A DNA stretch of 64,000 bases from Pseudolabrys sp035718275 (GTDB lineage: Bacteria; Pseudomonadota; Alphaproteobacteria; Rhizobiales; Xanthobacteraceae), in assembly GCA_035718275.1 (NCBI GenBank), contig DASTHI010000006.1:124001-188000 (forward strand), given 5' to 3'. The position numbers and the translations under genes were made by a program. Position 1 is the first letter of the stretch. The number at the start of each line of letters is the position of its first letter. Shown here in pieces: positions 1 to 6,896 of the stretch. The notes under the pieces are model-generated. The model did no database searches. It saw only the letters and a program-made list of their open reading frames with translations, and had not been told where the DNA came from.

Positions 1-315
1 TTTGTGCCCGGGCGGGAACCGTTCAAGTTGCCGCCCCGCGATCCTTTGCTTTATTTCATCCAAAGACTGCGCGATGAAGCTCACCGCTTTGCGATCGGAT
101 CGCACCGCGCGCGACGAAAAAAGGATATCGGAGAAGCAGGCTTGCAGGAAATTCCGGGGATAGGTCCAACGCGAAAACGAGCCTTGCTTCGCCATTTCGG
201 CACGGTGAAAGCGATCGAGCGAGCAAGCCTGCCCGATCTTGCTCAGGTCCCCGGAATCAATGCGGAGACCGCGCGGAAGATATATGAATTCTTTCACGAG
301 TCAGCGGGTCAATAG
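1..315 (+). CDS. uvrC: Excinuclease ABC subunit C, C-terminal part (gene starts before the window)
   Basis: This is the last 104 codons of UvrC, the nuclease that makes both incisions in nucleotide excision repair after UvrB has marked the lesion. The reading frame is open from base 1, so the gene is cut by the window edge. The segment RDEAHRFAIGSHRARR is the typical end of the second nuclease domain. It is followed by two helix-hairpin-helix motifs (IPGIGPTRKRALLRHFG and the VPGINAETARKIYEFF region), which bind DNA. The partner gene uvrB lies at 26.5-29.3 kb. The stop is 13 bases before the next gene. Confidence 0.95.
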   Translation, partial: FVPGREPFKLPPRDPLLYFIQRLRDEAHRFAIGSHRARRKKDIGEAGLQEIPGIGPTRKRALLRHFGTVKAIERASLPDLAQVPGINAETARKIYEFFHESAGQ

Positions 316-328
316 CACGGACGGGGAC

Positions 329-1219
329 ATGATCATCGAGCGGCAGGAAGACGTCACCCAGGCGGTGACAGAAGCCTTCAAGAACACGCAACCTCCACGA
401 TTGCGGGAAATTCTCATCTCTCTCGTAAAGCACCTTCACGCCTTTGCACGAGACGTTCACCTCACGGAAGAAGAGTTCGAAATGGCCGTGCAATATGTCG
501 CCAGGCTCGGCCAGGCCACCGATGAAAAGCACAACGAGGTGGTTCTCATGTCGGGCTCCCTCGGCTTCTCCACGTTGATTTGCCTGCTCAACAACGGCAA
601 CAACGGACAGACGGAGACTACGGCCAATCTGCTTGGTCCGTTCTGGCGAATGAACTCGCCTCGCACAAAGAGCGGCGACTCAATCGTTCGTTCGCCGACG
701 CCAGGTCCCGTCTTGTTTGTCAATTGCTGGATCAAGGATACGAATGACCGGCCGATCGCCGGTGCAGAAGTGGATGTCTGGCACTCCTCGCCGGAGGGTT
801 TCTATGAGCAGCAGGATCCGAAGCAGGCACCGATGAATCTGCGCGGCAAATTCATAACCGACAGCGAGGGGCATTTCAGTTTCCGCAGCGTGAAACCCGC
901 GGGATATCCAATTCCGATCGATGGTCCAGTGGGCGATCTGGTCCGGGCAACAGGCCGGCACAACTACCGCCCCGCTCACTTGCATTTTTTGATCTTCAAG
1001 GAGGGGTTTAAGACGTTGATCTCCCAAATTTACGTCAACGATGATCCTCGGTTGGGCACCGACGTACAGTTCGGCGTCACCCGTGCGTTGGTCGGCAACT
1101 ACGTCCGCCATGTCGGAGGAGCACCCGCCGAGGATGTCACGGGGGAGTGGTATTCCCTCGACCAGGTGTTTGTCATGGAGCCCGGAAAGAGCCGATTGCC
1201 CAAGCCTCCGATCCAATAA
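329..1219 (+). CDS. Intradiol ring-cleavage dioxygenase (catechol/hydroxyquinol 1,2-dioxygenase type)
   Basis: A 296-residue non-haem Fe(III) enzyme that would cleave catechol-like rings between the two hydroxyls, giving muconate-type products. The N-terminal alpha-helical dimerisation domain (about residues 1-100) is followed by the beta-sandwich catalytic domain. The expected iron ligands are visible: Tyr159 (GFYEQQDP), Tyr193 (AGYPIP), and His217 and His219 (RPAHLHF). The length fits hydroxyquinol 1,2-dioxygenases (about 290 residues); substrate cannot be told from sequence. ATG 329 has a weak GGGG just upstream. An earlier in-frame start at 239 would overlap uvrC and lacks family similarity. 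No other aromatic-degradation gene is adjacent. Confidence 0.88.
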   Translation: MIIERQEDVTQAVTEAFKNTQPPRLREILISLVKHLHAFARDVHLTEEEFEMAVQYVARLGQATDEKHNEVVLMSGSLGFSTLICLLNNGNNGQTETTANLLGPFWRMNSPRTKSGDSIVRSPTPGPVLFVNCWIKDTNDRPIAGAEVDVWHSSPEGFYEQQDPKQAPMNLRGKFITDSEGHFSFRSVKPAGYPIPIDGPVGDLVRATGRHNYRPAHLHFLIFKEGFKTLISQIYVNDDPRLGTDVQFGVTRALVGNYVRHVGGAPAEDVTGEWYSLDQVFVMEPGKSRLPKPPIQ

Positions 1220-1287
1220 CTCGTGCGCAATGAAGGTGATCGCCTTGCATGGTTGACCTGATCGCGGCGTAGGTGTTCTTTTCAAGC

Positions 1288-1893
1288 ATGAAAGCCTTTA
1301 GTTCCCAGCGGCTGCCAGCGCGGCCGCTGGCTCTGCCGAATCTCCTGACCTACGCGCGGATTGCCGCCGTTCCGGTCGTGGTCGCCTTGATGTACTGGCA
1401 GAGCATTGTCGATGGTCCGCTGTGGCTCCGTTGGGTTGCGCTCGCGATCTTTATTTCTGCAGGCGTCACGGACATTCTCGACGGCTATCTGGCGCGGAGC
1501 TGGGGGCAGCAATCGTCTCTCGGGCGTATGCTCGATCCCATAGCCGACAAGCTCCTCGTGGCGTCTTGCCTCTTGATGCTCGCCGCCGATGCGACGATTC
1601 GGGGTTGGACGCTGCTCGCGGCGGTGGTGATCCTTTGCCGTGAGATCCTTGTTTCCGGTCTGCGTGAGTATCTGGCCGAGCTGCGGGTGGGAGTACCCGT
1701 GACCAGGCTTGCGAAATGGAAGACGAGCGGACAAATGGTCGCTGTCGGATTTCTGGTCGCGGGTGAGGCCGGCGATCAGATCGTTCCGGTCGTCACGGAA
1801 ATTGGCATTTTGCTACTGTGGCTTTCTGCCATTTTAACGCTCTATACAGGCTGGGATTACATGCGCGCGGGATTGCGCTACATGATTGAATAA
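1288..1893 (+). CDS. pgsA: CDP-diacylglycerol--glycerol-3-phosphate 3-phosphatidyltransferase
   Basis: An inner-membrane enzyme making phosphatidylglycerol phosphate, the committed step to phosphatidylglycerol and cardiolipin. The CDP-alcohol phosphotransferase signature DG-x2-AR-x8-G-x3-D-x3-D is complete in DGYLARSWGQQSSLGRMLD and the following PIAD. Several hydrophobic segments surround it (e.g. ARIAAVPVVVALMY and the C-terminal IGILLLWLSAILTLY). The length, 201 residues, is normal. I chose ATG 1288; GTG 1273 is an in-frame alternative adding five residues. The stop TAA shares its last base with the ATG of moaD, so the two are translationally coupled. uvrC-pgsA-moaD-moaE is a familiar alphaproteobacterial order. 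Confidence 0.95.
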   Translation: MKAFSSQRLPARPLALPNLLTYARIAAVPVVVALMYWQSIVDGPLWLRWVALAIFISAGVTDILDGYLARSWGQQSSLGRMLDPIADKLLVASCLLMLAADATIRGWTLLAAVVILCREILVSGLREYLAELRVGVPVTRLAKWKTSGQMVAVGFLVAGEAGDQIVPVVTEIGILLLWLSAILTLYTGWDYMRAGLRYMIE

Positions 1894-2150
1894 TGAGCAT
1901 AAAGCTGCGTTATTTTGCGTGGGTGCGCGAGCGTATCGGCAAGCCGGAAGAGGTCGTCGAGCCTCCTTCGACGGTCTCTACGATTGCCGATTTGATTGCC
2001 TGGCTTTCTTCGCGCGGCGAAGAGTATGCTTACGCTTTTGAAAATCGCAGCGTCATCCGTGCCGCGGTCGACAAGACGCATGTGCGAGCTGAAGCGCCCA
2101 TCAAGGGCGCCAGCGAGATTGCGTTTTTTCCTCCAATGACAGGAGGATAG
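1893..2150 (+). CDS. moaD: Molybdopterin synthase sulfur carrier subunit MoaD
   Basis: An 85-residue ubiquitin-fold protein that carries the thiocarboxylate sulfur used by MoaE to turn cyclic pyranopterin monophosphate into molybdopterin. The key sign is the C-terminal Gly-Gly (FFPPMTGG, end of the protein), which is adenylated by MoeB and sulfurated. The N-terminal KLRYFAWVRERIG is typical of the family. Its ATG overlaps the stop of pgsA by one base. The two terminal glycine codons GGA GGA also form a good Shine-Dalgarno sequence for whatever starts at 2152. Confidence 0.95.
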   Translation: MSIKLRYFAWVRERIGKPEEVVEPPSTVSTIADLIAWLSSRGEEYAYAFENRSVIRAAVDKTHVRAEAPIKGASEIAFFPPMTGG

Positions 2151-2151
2151 A

Positions 2152-2259
2152 ATGACAGTCGCGAGTACCAAAATTCTGCTGACGAGCATATCCTTGGTGG
2201 GTGTTCGCTCGCTTGTTTGCGCCTGCGCATCAGGACCGATCGCTAAATGGGCTAGCTGA
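2152..2259 (+). CDS. Possible 35-residue peptide between moaD and moaE
   Basis: A short frame ATG 2152 to TGA 2259 begins one base after the moaD stop and has an excellent ribosome binding site (GGAGGA at about 2142-2147, inside moaD). The deduced peptide has a basic start, a hydrophobic stretch (ILLTSISLVGV) and two cysteines (CAC). It matches nothing I recognise. Alternatively the segment is just a spacer and ribosomes reinitiate here before reaching moaE at 2263. Coding status is uncertain. Confidence 0.2.
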   Translation: MTVASTKILLTSISLVGVRSLVCACASGPIAKWAS

Positions 2260-2262
2260 TCC

Positions 2263-2745
2263 ATGATGCCGACAATACGGTTGCAGCGAGAAGTCTTTGA
2301 CGCCGGCGCCGAGACAATGAAGATCACGCGCGGCCGCACTGACATTGGAGCGGTCGTGACTTTCACTGGAATATGCCGCGGCAGCGAAGAAGGCGAGCCG
2401 ATTGCCGCCATTGATCTTGAGCACTATCCGGAAATGGCGGAGTGCGAAATTGCGCAGCATGTTGCCGAGGCAGGCAAGCGGTGGCCGTTGCTGGCTGCTA
2501 CTGTCATCCACCGGCACGGCCGCATCGTGCCGGGGGAAGACATCGTGCTTGTGATAACTGCTTCATCACATCGCCAGGCGGCTTTCTGTGCGGCAGAGTT
2601 CATAATGGACTTTCTCAAGACCAAGGCTCCGTTCTGGAAGCGGATTGAAAAGCCGGGCGGTCAATCCTGGGTGAACGCCAAAGCCAGCGATGACTCGGCA
2701 GCAGAGCGGTGGAGCATTCGAGCCACGCGGGACGCAGCTAAATAG
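2263..2745 (+). CDS. moaE: Molybdopterin synthase catalytic subunit MoaE
   Basis: The large subunit of molybdopterin synthase (160 residues), which transfers two sulfurs from MoaD to the pterin precursor. Family marks are GAVVTFTGICRG near the N-terminus, the ATVIHRHGRIVPGEDIVLV core, and the catalytic lysine region KTKAPFWKRIE. The start is the first of two adjacent ATGs. It follows moaD after a 112-base gap, unlike the tight coupling of the preceding genes. Its product is needed for molybdoenzymes such as the MsrP encoded at 57.4 kb. Confidence 0.95.
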   Translation: MMPTIRLQREVFDAGAETMKITRGRTDIGAVVTFTGICRGSEEGEPIAAIDLEHYPEMAECEIAQHVAEAGKRWPLLAATVIHRHGRIVPGEDIVLVITASSHRQAAFCAAEFIMDFLKTKAPFWKRIEKPGGQSWVNAKASDDSAAERWSIRATRDAAK

Positions 2746-2772
2746 CTGCAGTCGAATTTGCTGGAGGTTGAG

Positions 2773-3726
2773 ATGCGTTCTCTGATGCTGGCTACAGCCG
2801 CTGTGCTCGCCCTCGCACTGCAAGCGGCCTCGGCTGCGCAGGTCCTCTACTATGAAGTTCCTCGCGGGGCGCATCCCCATGACGTCGCGCCCGCGCCCGA
2901 CGGCAGCATTTGGTACACGGCGCAAGCCCAGGCCGCGCTTGGCATTCTGGATCCGAGAACCGGCAAGACCACTCATGTCGCGCTGGGAAAGGACGCCATG
3001 CCGCATGGTGTAATCGCCGGGCCGGACCGAGCCGCATGGATCACCGAAACCGGTCAGAATGCAATCGCGCGTTTCGACCCAGTCACGAAGAACGTGAAGC
3101 TCTTCTCGTTGCCAAGCCAATTTCCGAACGCCAACCTCAACACCGCAACCTTCGATCGCAAGGGCATTCTCTGGTTCACGGGGCAGAACGGAGTTTACGG
3201 CCGCGTCGATCCGGCCACCGGCAAGGTGGACGCGTGGAAGGCGCCAAAAGGCACCGGGCCATATGGAATCACGACGACCCCCAACGGGGAGGTCTGGTAC
3301 GCCTCCCTTGCTGGCGATCACATCGCCAAGATCGATACGGTCAGCGGCGATGCGCTCATGGTCCAACCACCTAAGCCAGGCGTAGGTCCCCGCCGGATTT
3401 GGTCGGACTCGAAGGGAATGCTGTGGGTCAGTTTCTGGAACACCGGAGAGGTCGGCCGGTACGATCCGATGAATAAATCGTGGAAAGTCTGGGCCCTGCC
3501 CAAGAGCAAGAGCGGCTGCTACGCGGTTTACGTCGATAACAAAGACAAGGTGTGGCTCACCGATTTCACGTCGAATGCAATTCTGCGCTTCGATCCCGTG
3601 GCCGAAAGATTCGAAAACTTTCCGAGCGATAGGCGTGGCGCCGCTGTGCGGCAGTTGCTGGGCCGTCCTGGAGAAGTCTGGGGCGCCGAATCCGGGACGG
3701 ATCGTCTTGTCGTTGTCAAAGATTGA
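2773..3726 (+). CDS. Secreted Vgb-like beta-propeller (virginiamycin B lyase family)
   Basis: 317 residues with a clear signal peptide (MLATAAVLALALQAASA, cleavage before AQVLYY) and then repeated propeller blades of the type DGSIWYTAQ / DRAAWITETGQNAIARFDP / KGILWFTGQNG / NGEVWYASLAGDHIAKID. This is the pattern of streptogramin B lyase (Vgb) and related SMP-30-like propellers. True Vgb enzymes linearise streptogramin B antibiotics in the cytoplasm. This one is exported, so its role is more likely binding or hydrolysis of another lactone or a structural one; that is inference. ATG 2773 is preceded by GGAGG at 2763-2767. Its stop overlaps the start of the next gene. Confidence 0.8.
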   Translation: MRSLMLATAAVLALALQAASAAQVLYYEVPRGAHPHDVAPAPDGSIWYTAQAQAALGILDPRTGKTTHVALGKDAMPHGVIAGPDRAAWITETGQNAIARFDPVTKNVKLFSLPSQFPNANLNTATFDRKGILWFTGQNGVYGRVDPATGKVDAWKAPKGTGPYGITTTPNGEVWYASLAGDHIAKIDTVSGDALMVQPPKPGVGPRRIWSDSKGMLWVSFWNTGEVGRYDPMNKSWKVWALPKSKSGCYAVYVDNKDKVWLTDFTSNAILRFDPVAERFENFPSDRRGAAVRQLLGRPGEVWGAESGTDRLVVVKD

Positions 3727-4526
3727 GACTGCAGGTGCGGACACCGATCAGTTCAAATGCAAACCGCCGAGCCATCCTGCGTTTTCTTGCCGGCGGCGTT
3801 TTGCTGGCAACGGCCGCCCGGCCGAGTGTCGCGGGTACGGCAAAAATTGATCGGCTGATTGCGGCAGTGCGCGGCACCTCGGCGGTTTCGGAACGAATTG
3901 CATTTATCTCGGGTGCACTGAAGGGGACGCGCTACCTTGCCGACACTCTGGTCGGTGGTCCGCGGCGGCCGGAGCGGTTTGTCCTGTATGATGATGCTTT
4001 CGATTGCGTGACTTTTTGCGAGACGGTACTTGCGGCAGCCATCGCGGACAGCCCAAGCGGCTTTCCTTCGGCCTTGCGTTTTATTCGTTATCACAATGGG
4101 TTCATAAGCTGGCGCACCCGCAATCACTACTTCTCGGAATGGGCTCGCCACAATATTGAAAGTGGAATCTGCCGCCCCATTGAGATGGATGGTGCGATTC
4201 GGATCGAGAAAGACGTCTTCTGGCACCGGGCACTCGGGCGCCGCCATTTCTCGATGATTGGCGTTCCGCGGGCTGCTTTCTGGGCAGGAAGTGCGGCGCT
4301 GCAGAAAGGCGATATCATTGGCTTCATCACGCGTCGGCCAAATCTGGATTATTTTCACGTAGGCTTCATTGTTTTTGGCGAGAATGGCGAATTGCTGCTA
4401 CGGCACGCATCGCAAAGACACCGCATGGTGCTCGACGAGCGCATGGACGATTTCATGACGGCAAATCACGTTCGCCACGTGACTGTACTGCGTCCCCAGC
4501 GGCCGGCGATCGCGATGGCGAATTAG
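3723..4526 (+). CDS. DUF1460 family cell-wall amidase-like protein, exported
   Basis: 267 residues. The N-terminus has RR followed by a hydrophobic stretch (RRAILRFLAGGVLLATAA) and looks like a Sec or Tat signal. The body shows the DUF1460/NlpC-P60-like pattern: FDCVTFCETVLAAA carries the probable catalytic cysteine, and DYFHVGFIVF the probable catalytic histidine. Family members act on peptidoglycan peptides (N-acetylmuramoyl-L-alanine amidase type). The proposed TTG start at 3723 overlaps the previous stop; GTG 3735 is a good alternative. It probably forms a two-gene unit with the Vgb-like gene. Its last four bases overlap the convergent ilvE. Confidence 0.75.
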   Translation: MRLQVRTPISSNANRRAILRFLAGGVLLATAARPSVAGTAKIDRLIAAVRGTSAVSERIAFISGALKGTRYLADTLVGGPRRPERFVLYDDAFDCVTFCETVLAAAIADSPSGFPSALRFIRYHNGFISWRTRNHYFSEWARHNIESGICRPIEMDGAIRIEKDVFWHRALGRRHFSMIGVPRAAFWAGSAALQKGDIIGFITRRPNLDYFHVGFIVFGENGELLLRHASQRHRMVLDERMDDFMTANHVRHVTVLRPQRPAIAMAN

Positions 4527-5410
4527 GCTGCCGCGGCCTTTGGCTTCACTTCGGCCGAGTAGTCATCCATGAGCGTTTTCGTGATCCCGCCTGGATTGAA
4601 ATTCCAGCGCGCGATTTCTGCGACGGCTGTGACCTCCGCGGCCGAACCCGTGATGAAGCACTCTGAAAATTCGTTGAGCTCATCTGGCATGATGCGGCGC
4701 TCGATCACCTCGATGCCGCGCTTGCGCGCAAGACCGATCACCGTCTGCCGCGTAATGCCATCAAGGAAACAGTCGGCAATGGGAGTGTGTATCTTCCCAT
4801 CTCTTACGAAAAAGATATTGGCGCCCGTGCATTCCGCGACCCGCCCTTGCCAATCAAGCATCATCGCATCGGCATAGCCGTTGCGCTCAGCTCTGTGCTT
4901 TGAAATTGTACAGATCATGTAGAGCCCGGCTGCCTTCGCGCTGCATGGCGCCGTTCTCGGATCCGGTCGGCGATACTCGGCGAGATCGAGCCGGATACCT
5001 TTCAGCCGCTGCTCCGGATCGAAGTAGCTCGGCCACTCCCAACTCGCGATCGCAAGATGAATCGTGTTGTTCTGTGCCGAGACGCCCATCATCTCGGATC
5101 CGCGCCATGCGACCGGACGGACATAAGCTTCTTGCTTTCCGTTTCTCTCGACGACCAATTTTTTTGCGGCGTCGATTTCGGCAACCGAATAGGGAATTTC
5201 GAAGTCGAGGATATTGGCCGACCGCTTGAGACGCTCCGAATGTTCGGTGCTTTTGAAAATCTTTCCGCCGTAGGCGCGCTCCCCCTCGAACACGCAACTT
5301 GCATAGTGCAGCCCGTGGGTTAGCACGTGGACATTGGCCTCGCTCCAGGGCACGAGTTTGCCGTCGTACCAAATCACGCCTTCGAGGCGGTCATAGGATT
5401 GGGCAGCCAT
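4523..5410 (-). CDS. ilvE: Branched-chain amino acid aminotransferase
   Basis: A class IV PLP aminotransferase of 295 residues that interconverts valine, leucine and isoleucine with their 2-oxo acids using glutamate/2-oxoglutarate. Lys159 in CSAKAAGLYM is the likely PLP lysine. HYASCVFEGERAYGG, the GYADAMMLDWQGRVAECTGANIF region and the GITRQTVI motif are typical of IlvE. The start ATG 5410 follows a good GAAGGAG. A consensus-like promoter lies about 170 bases upstream (5582-5609), giving a long untranslated leader. D-amino-acid transaminase is the alternative family, but the length and motifs favour IlvE. Confidence 0.9.
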   Translation of the reverse strand: MAAQSYDRLEGVIWYDGKLVPWSEANVHVLTHGLHYASCVFEGERAYGGKIFKSTEHSERLKRSANILDFEIPYSVAEIDAAKKLVVERNGKQEAYVRPVAWRGSEMMGVSAQNNTIHLAIASWEWPSYFDPEQRLKGIRLDLAEYRRPDPRTAPCSAKAAGLYMICTISKHRAERNGYADAMMLDWQGRVAECTGANIFFVRDGKIHTPIADCFLDGITRQTVIGLARKRGIEVIERRIMPDELNEFSECFITGSAAEVTAVAEIARWNFNPGGITKTLMDDYSAEVKPKAAAA

Positions 5411-5581
5411 TGAAGCTCTCCTTCACCTGAGCAGGGCGGAAAACTGCCGCTCTGATGGCGCATTTTGGCGCCCGATCCAACTCTTTGCGTCGGCAGACAA
5501 GTCCCGGTATGACTCCGTCCGCAGACCGGATAGCCGGACTTGGCTGCCTGCAGGTACAATCCTTTCGTATCGGATGCTACT

Positions 5582-5609
5582 TTTGTAACATAAAAACAAA
5601 ATATGTCAA
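5582..5609 (-). promoter_or_regulatory. Probable ilvE promoter with an embedded inverted repeat
   Basis: Read on the minus strand, TTGACA (5609-5604) is a perfect -35 hexamer, followed after 16 bases by TACAAA (5587-5582), a 4/6 match to the -10 box. It directs transcription toward ilvE. The segment between the boxes is unusually AT-rich for this window. Confidence 0.45.
5586..5608. promoter_or_regulatory. Inverted repeat, candidate MarR operator
   Basis: TAACATA (5586-5592) and TATGTCA (5602-5608) form an imperfect inverted repeat (six of seven positions pair) around a 9-base A-rich spacer. It covers the spacer of the ilvE promoter and ends two bases before the proposed start of the divergent MarR gene. 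A site here could repress ilvE and autoregulate marR. This is inferred from position and symmetry only. Confidence 0.35.
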
Positions 5610-5610
5610 T

Positions 5611-6165
5611 ATGGCTGACCTAAATGCGAGTAAGCTTTCGGGCGCGACCATAAGCGCGGCCAAGCGCGCTGGCGGGCCGGCGCCCGTGCCGAGTGACGAG
5701 CCGATCTGGGACATCATTGAACTGTTGTTTTTTGCGTATCGCGATTTCGTCGGAGATCCAGATGAGGTCTTGCTCAAGCTCGGCTTTGGTCGCGCTCATC
5801 ACCGGGTCCTGCACTTCGTGAACCGCAATCCCGGGATGAAGGTTGCCGACCTGCTCGACATTCTCAACATTACCAAGCAATCGCTCGGCCGGGTTCTCAA
5901 GCAACTCGTCGACCAGGGTTATGTAATCCAGAGGGAAGGTGCTCAGGATCGGCGCCAGCGTTTGCTGTATGTAACGCCGAAAGGTCAGACCCTGGCGTTA
6001 AGGCTCGCAGCCCTGCAGATGCAGAGGATCAATCGCGCCTTTGCGGAGCTCGGGCCCGATGCGCATGAGATGGCGCGTCGGTTTCTTACTTCCATGATCG
6101 ACCACGACAACAGAGAGGGCGTGTTGAATCTGATTGCCCGGGCGGATCGCGCCGCGAAGGCATGA
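5611..6165 (+). CDS. MarR family transcriptional regulator (PetP-like)
   Basis: 184 residues. The winged-helix MarR core is clear: AHHRVLHFVNRNPGMKVADL, then the recognition-helix area LNITKQSLGRVLKQLVDQGY, and the wing REGAQDRRQRLLYVTPKG. ATG 5611 is chosen because the sequence upstream in the frame is not family-like, although no Shine-Dalgarno is visible; GTG 5686 is an alternative. Its stop overlaps the next ATG in an ATGA arrangement. A MarR gene directly before an OmpR-type regulator matches the petP-petR pair of Rhodobacter, which controls cytochrome bc1 expression; whether function is conserved is inference. Confidence 0.88.
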   Translation: MADLNASKLSGATISAAKRAGGPAPVPSDEPIWDIIELLFFAYRDFVGDPDEVLLKLGFGRAHHRVLHFVNRNPGMKVADLLDILNITKQSLGRVLKQLVDQGYVIQREGAQDRRQRLLYVTPKGQTLALRLAALQMQRINRAFAELGPDAHEMARRFLTSMIDHDNREGVLNLIARADRAAKA

Positions 6166-6896
6166 GAGCGATGCCGGAAGGGACTTCGGCAATGATGCTT
6201 CCTGCCATTCTTCCCGATGATGCGCCGCATTTGCTGGTCGTCGATGATGACCGCCGCATCCGCGATCTCCTTTCACGATACCTGCACGGCGAAGGATACC
6301 GCGTAACCACGGCAGAGACTGCAATGGATGCGCGTGCGAAGCTGAATGTTCTCAGCTTTGATCTGCTGATACTGGACGTGATGATGCCCGGCGAATCCGG
6401 GTTCGATCTCGCCAAGGCGATCCGTGGCAATTCCAATGTGCCAATCCTGATGTTGACTGCTCGCGATGCCGCCGAAAGCAGAATTCGCGGACTGGAAATA
6501 GGCGCCGATGATTATCTGTCCAAACCGTTCGAGCCTCGCGAGCTGTCATTGCGCATTGGCAATATTCTTAAACGCGCCAGTCCAGCGCCAGCGGCGCCGG
6601 CAGAGTCAGTACGATTCGGTCCCTTCGTGTACCATTTGGCGCGGGGCGAGTTGCGCAAAGGCGACGAAATCGTCCGCTTGACTGATCGAGAGCGCGAGAT
6701 GTTGCGCATTCTTGCCGCAACGCCGGGCGAGACCGTCCCTCGACAGTCTCTGGCCGGAAATGGCGGCGCGATCAGCGAACGTGCGGTCGATGTTCAGGTG
6801 AACCGATTGCGGCGTAAGGTCGAGCACGATCCGACGAATCCACTCTTCATTCAGACCGTTCGCGGAATCGGCTATCGTCTGGTGATCACGTCATGA
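6162..6896 (+). CDS. OmpR-family response regulator (PetR-like)
   Basis: 244 residues with an N-terminal receiver domain and a C-terminal winged helix. The acidic pocket is in LLVVDDDRR, the phosphoacceptor is Asp72 (LLILDVMMPGESG), the conserved lysine is Lys121 (DDYLSKPFEP), and the DNA-binding part shows LTDREREMLRILAATPG and the VDVQVNRLRRKVE helix. ATG 6162 overlaps the marR stop by four bases; later ATGs at 6171 and 6192 are possible. The 3' end overlaps the kinase gene the same way, so all three genes are translationally coupled. It would act as a phosphorylation-dependent activator or repressor with that kinase as its partner. Confidence 0.92.
   Translation: MRAMPEGTSAMMLPAILPDDAPHLLVVDDDRRIRDLLSRYLHGEGYRVTTAETAMDARAKLNVLSFDLLILDVMMPGESGFDLAKAIRGNSNVPILMLTARDAAESRIRGLEIGADDYLSKPFEPRELSLRIGNILKRASPAPAAPAESVRFGPFVYHLARGELRKGDEIVRLTDREREMLRILAATPGETVPRQSLAGNGGAISERAVDVQVNRLRRKVEHDPTNPLFIQTVRGIGYRLVITS

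Noticed and set aside
2566..3744. 392-codon minus-strand frame over moaE and the Vgb-like gene
   Set aside because: Antisense to two well-supported genes, with no recognisable motifs.
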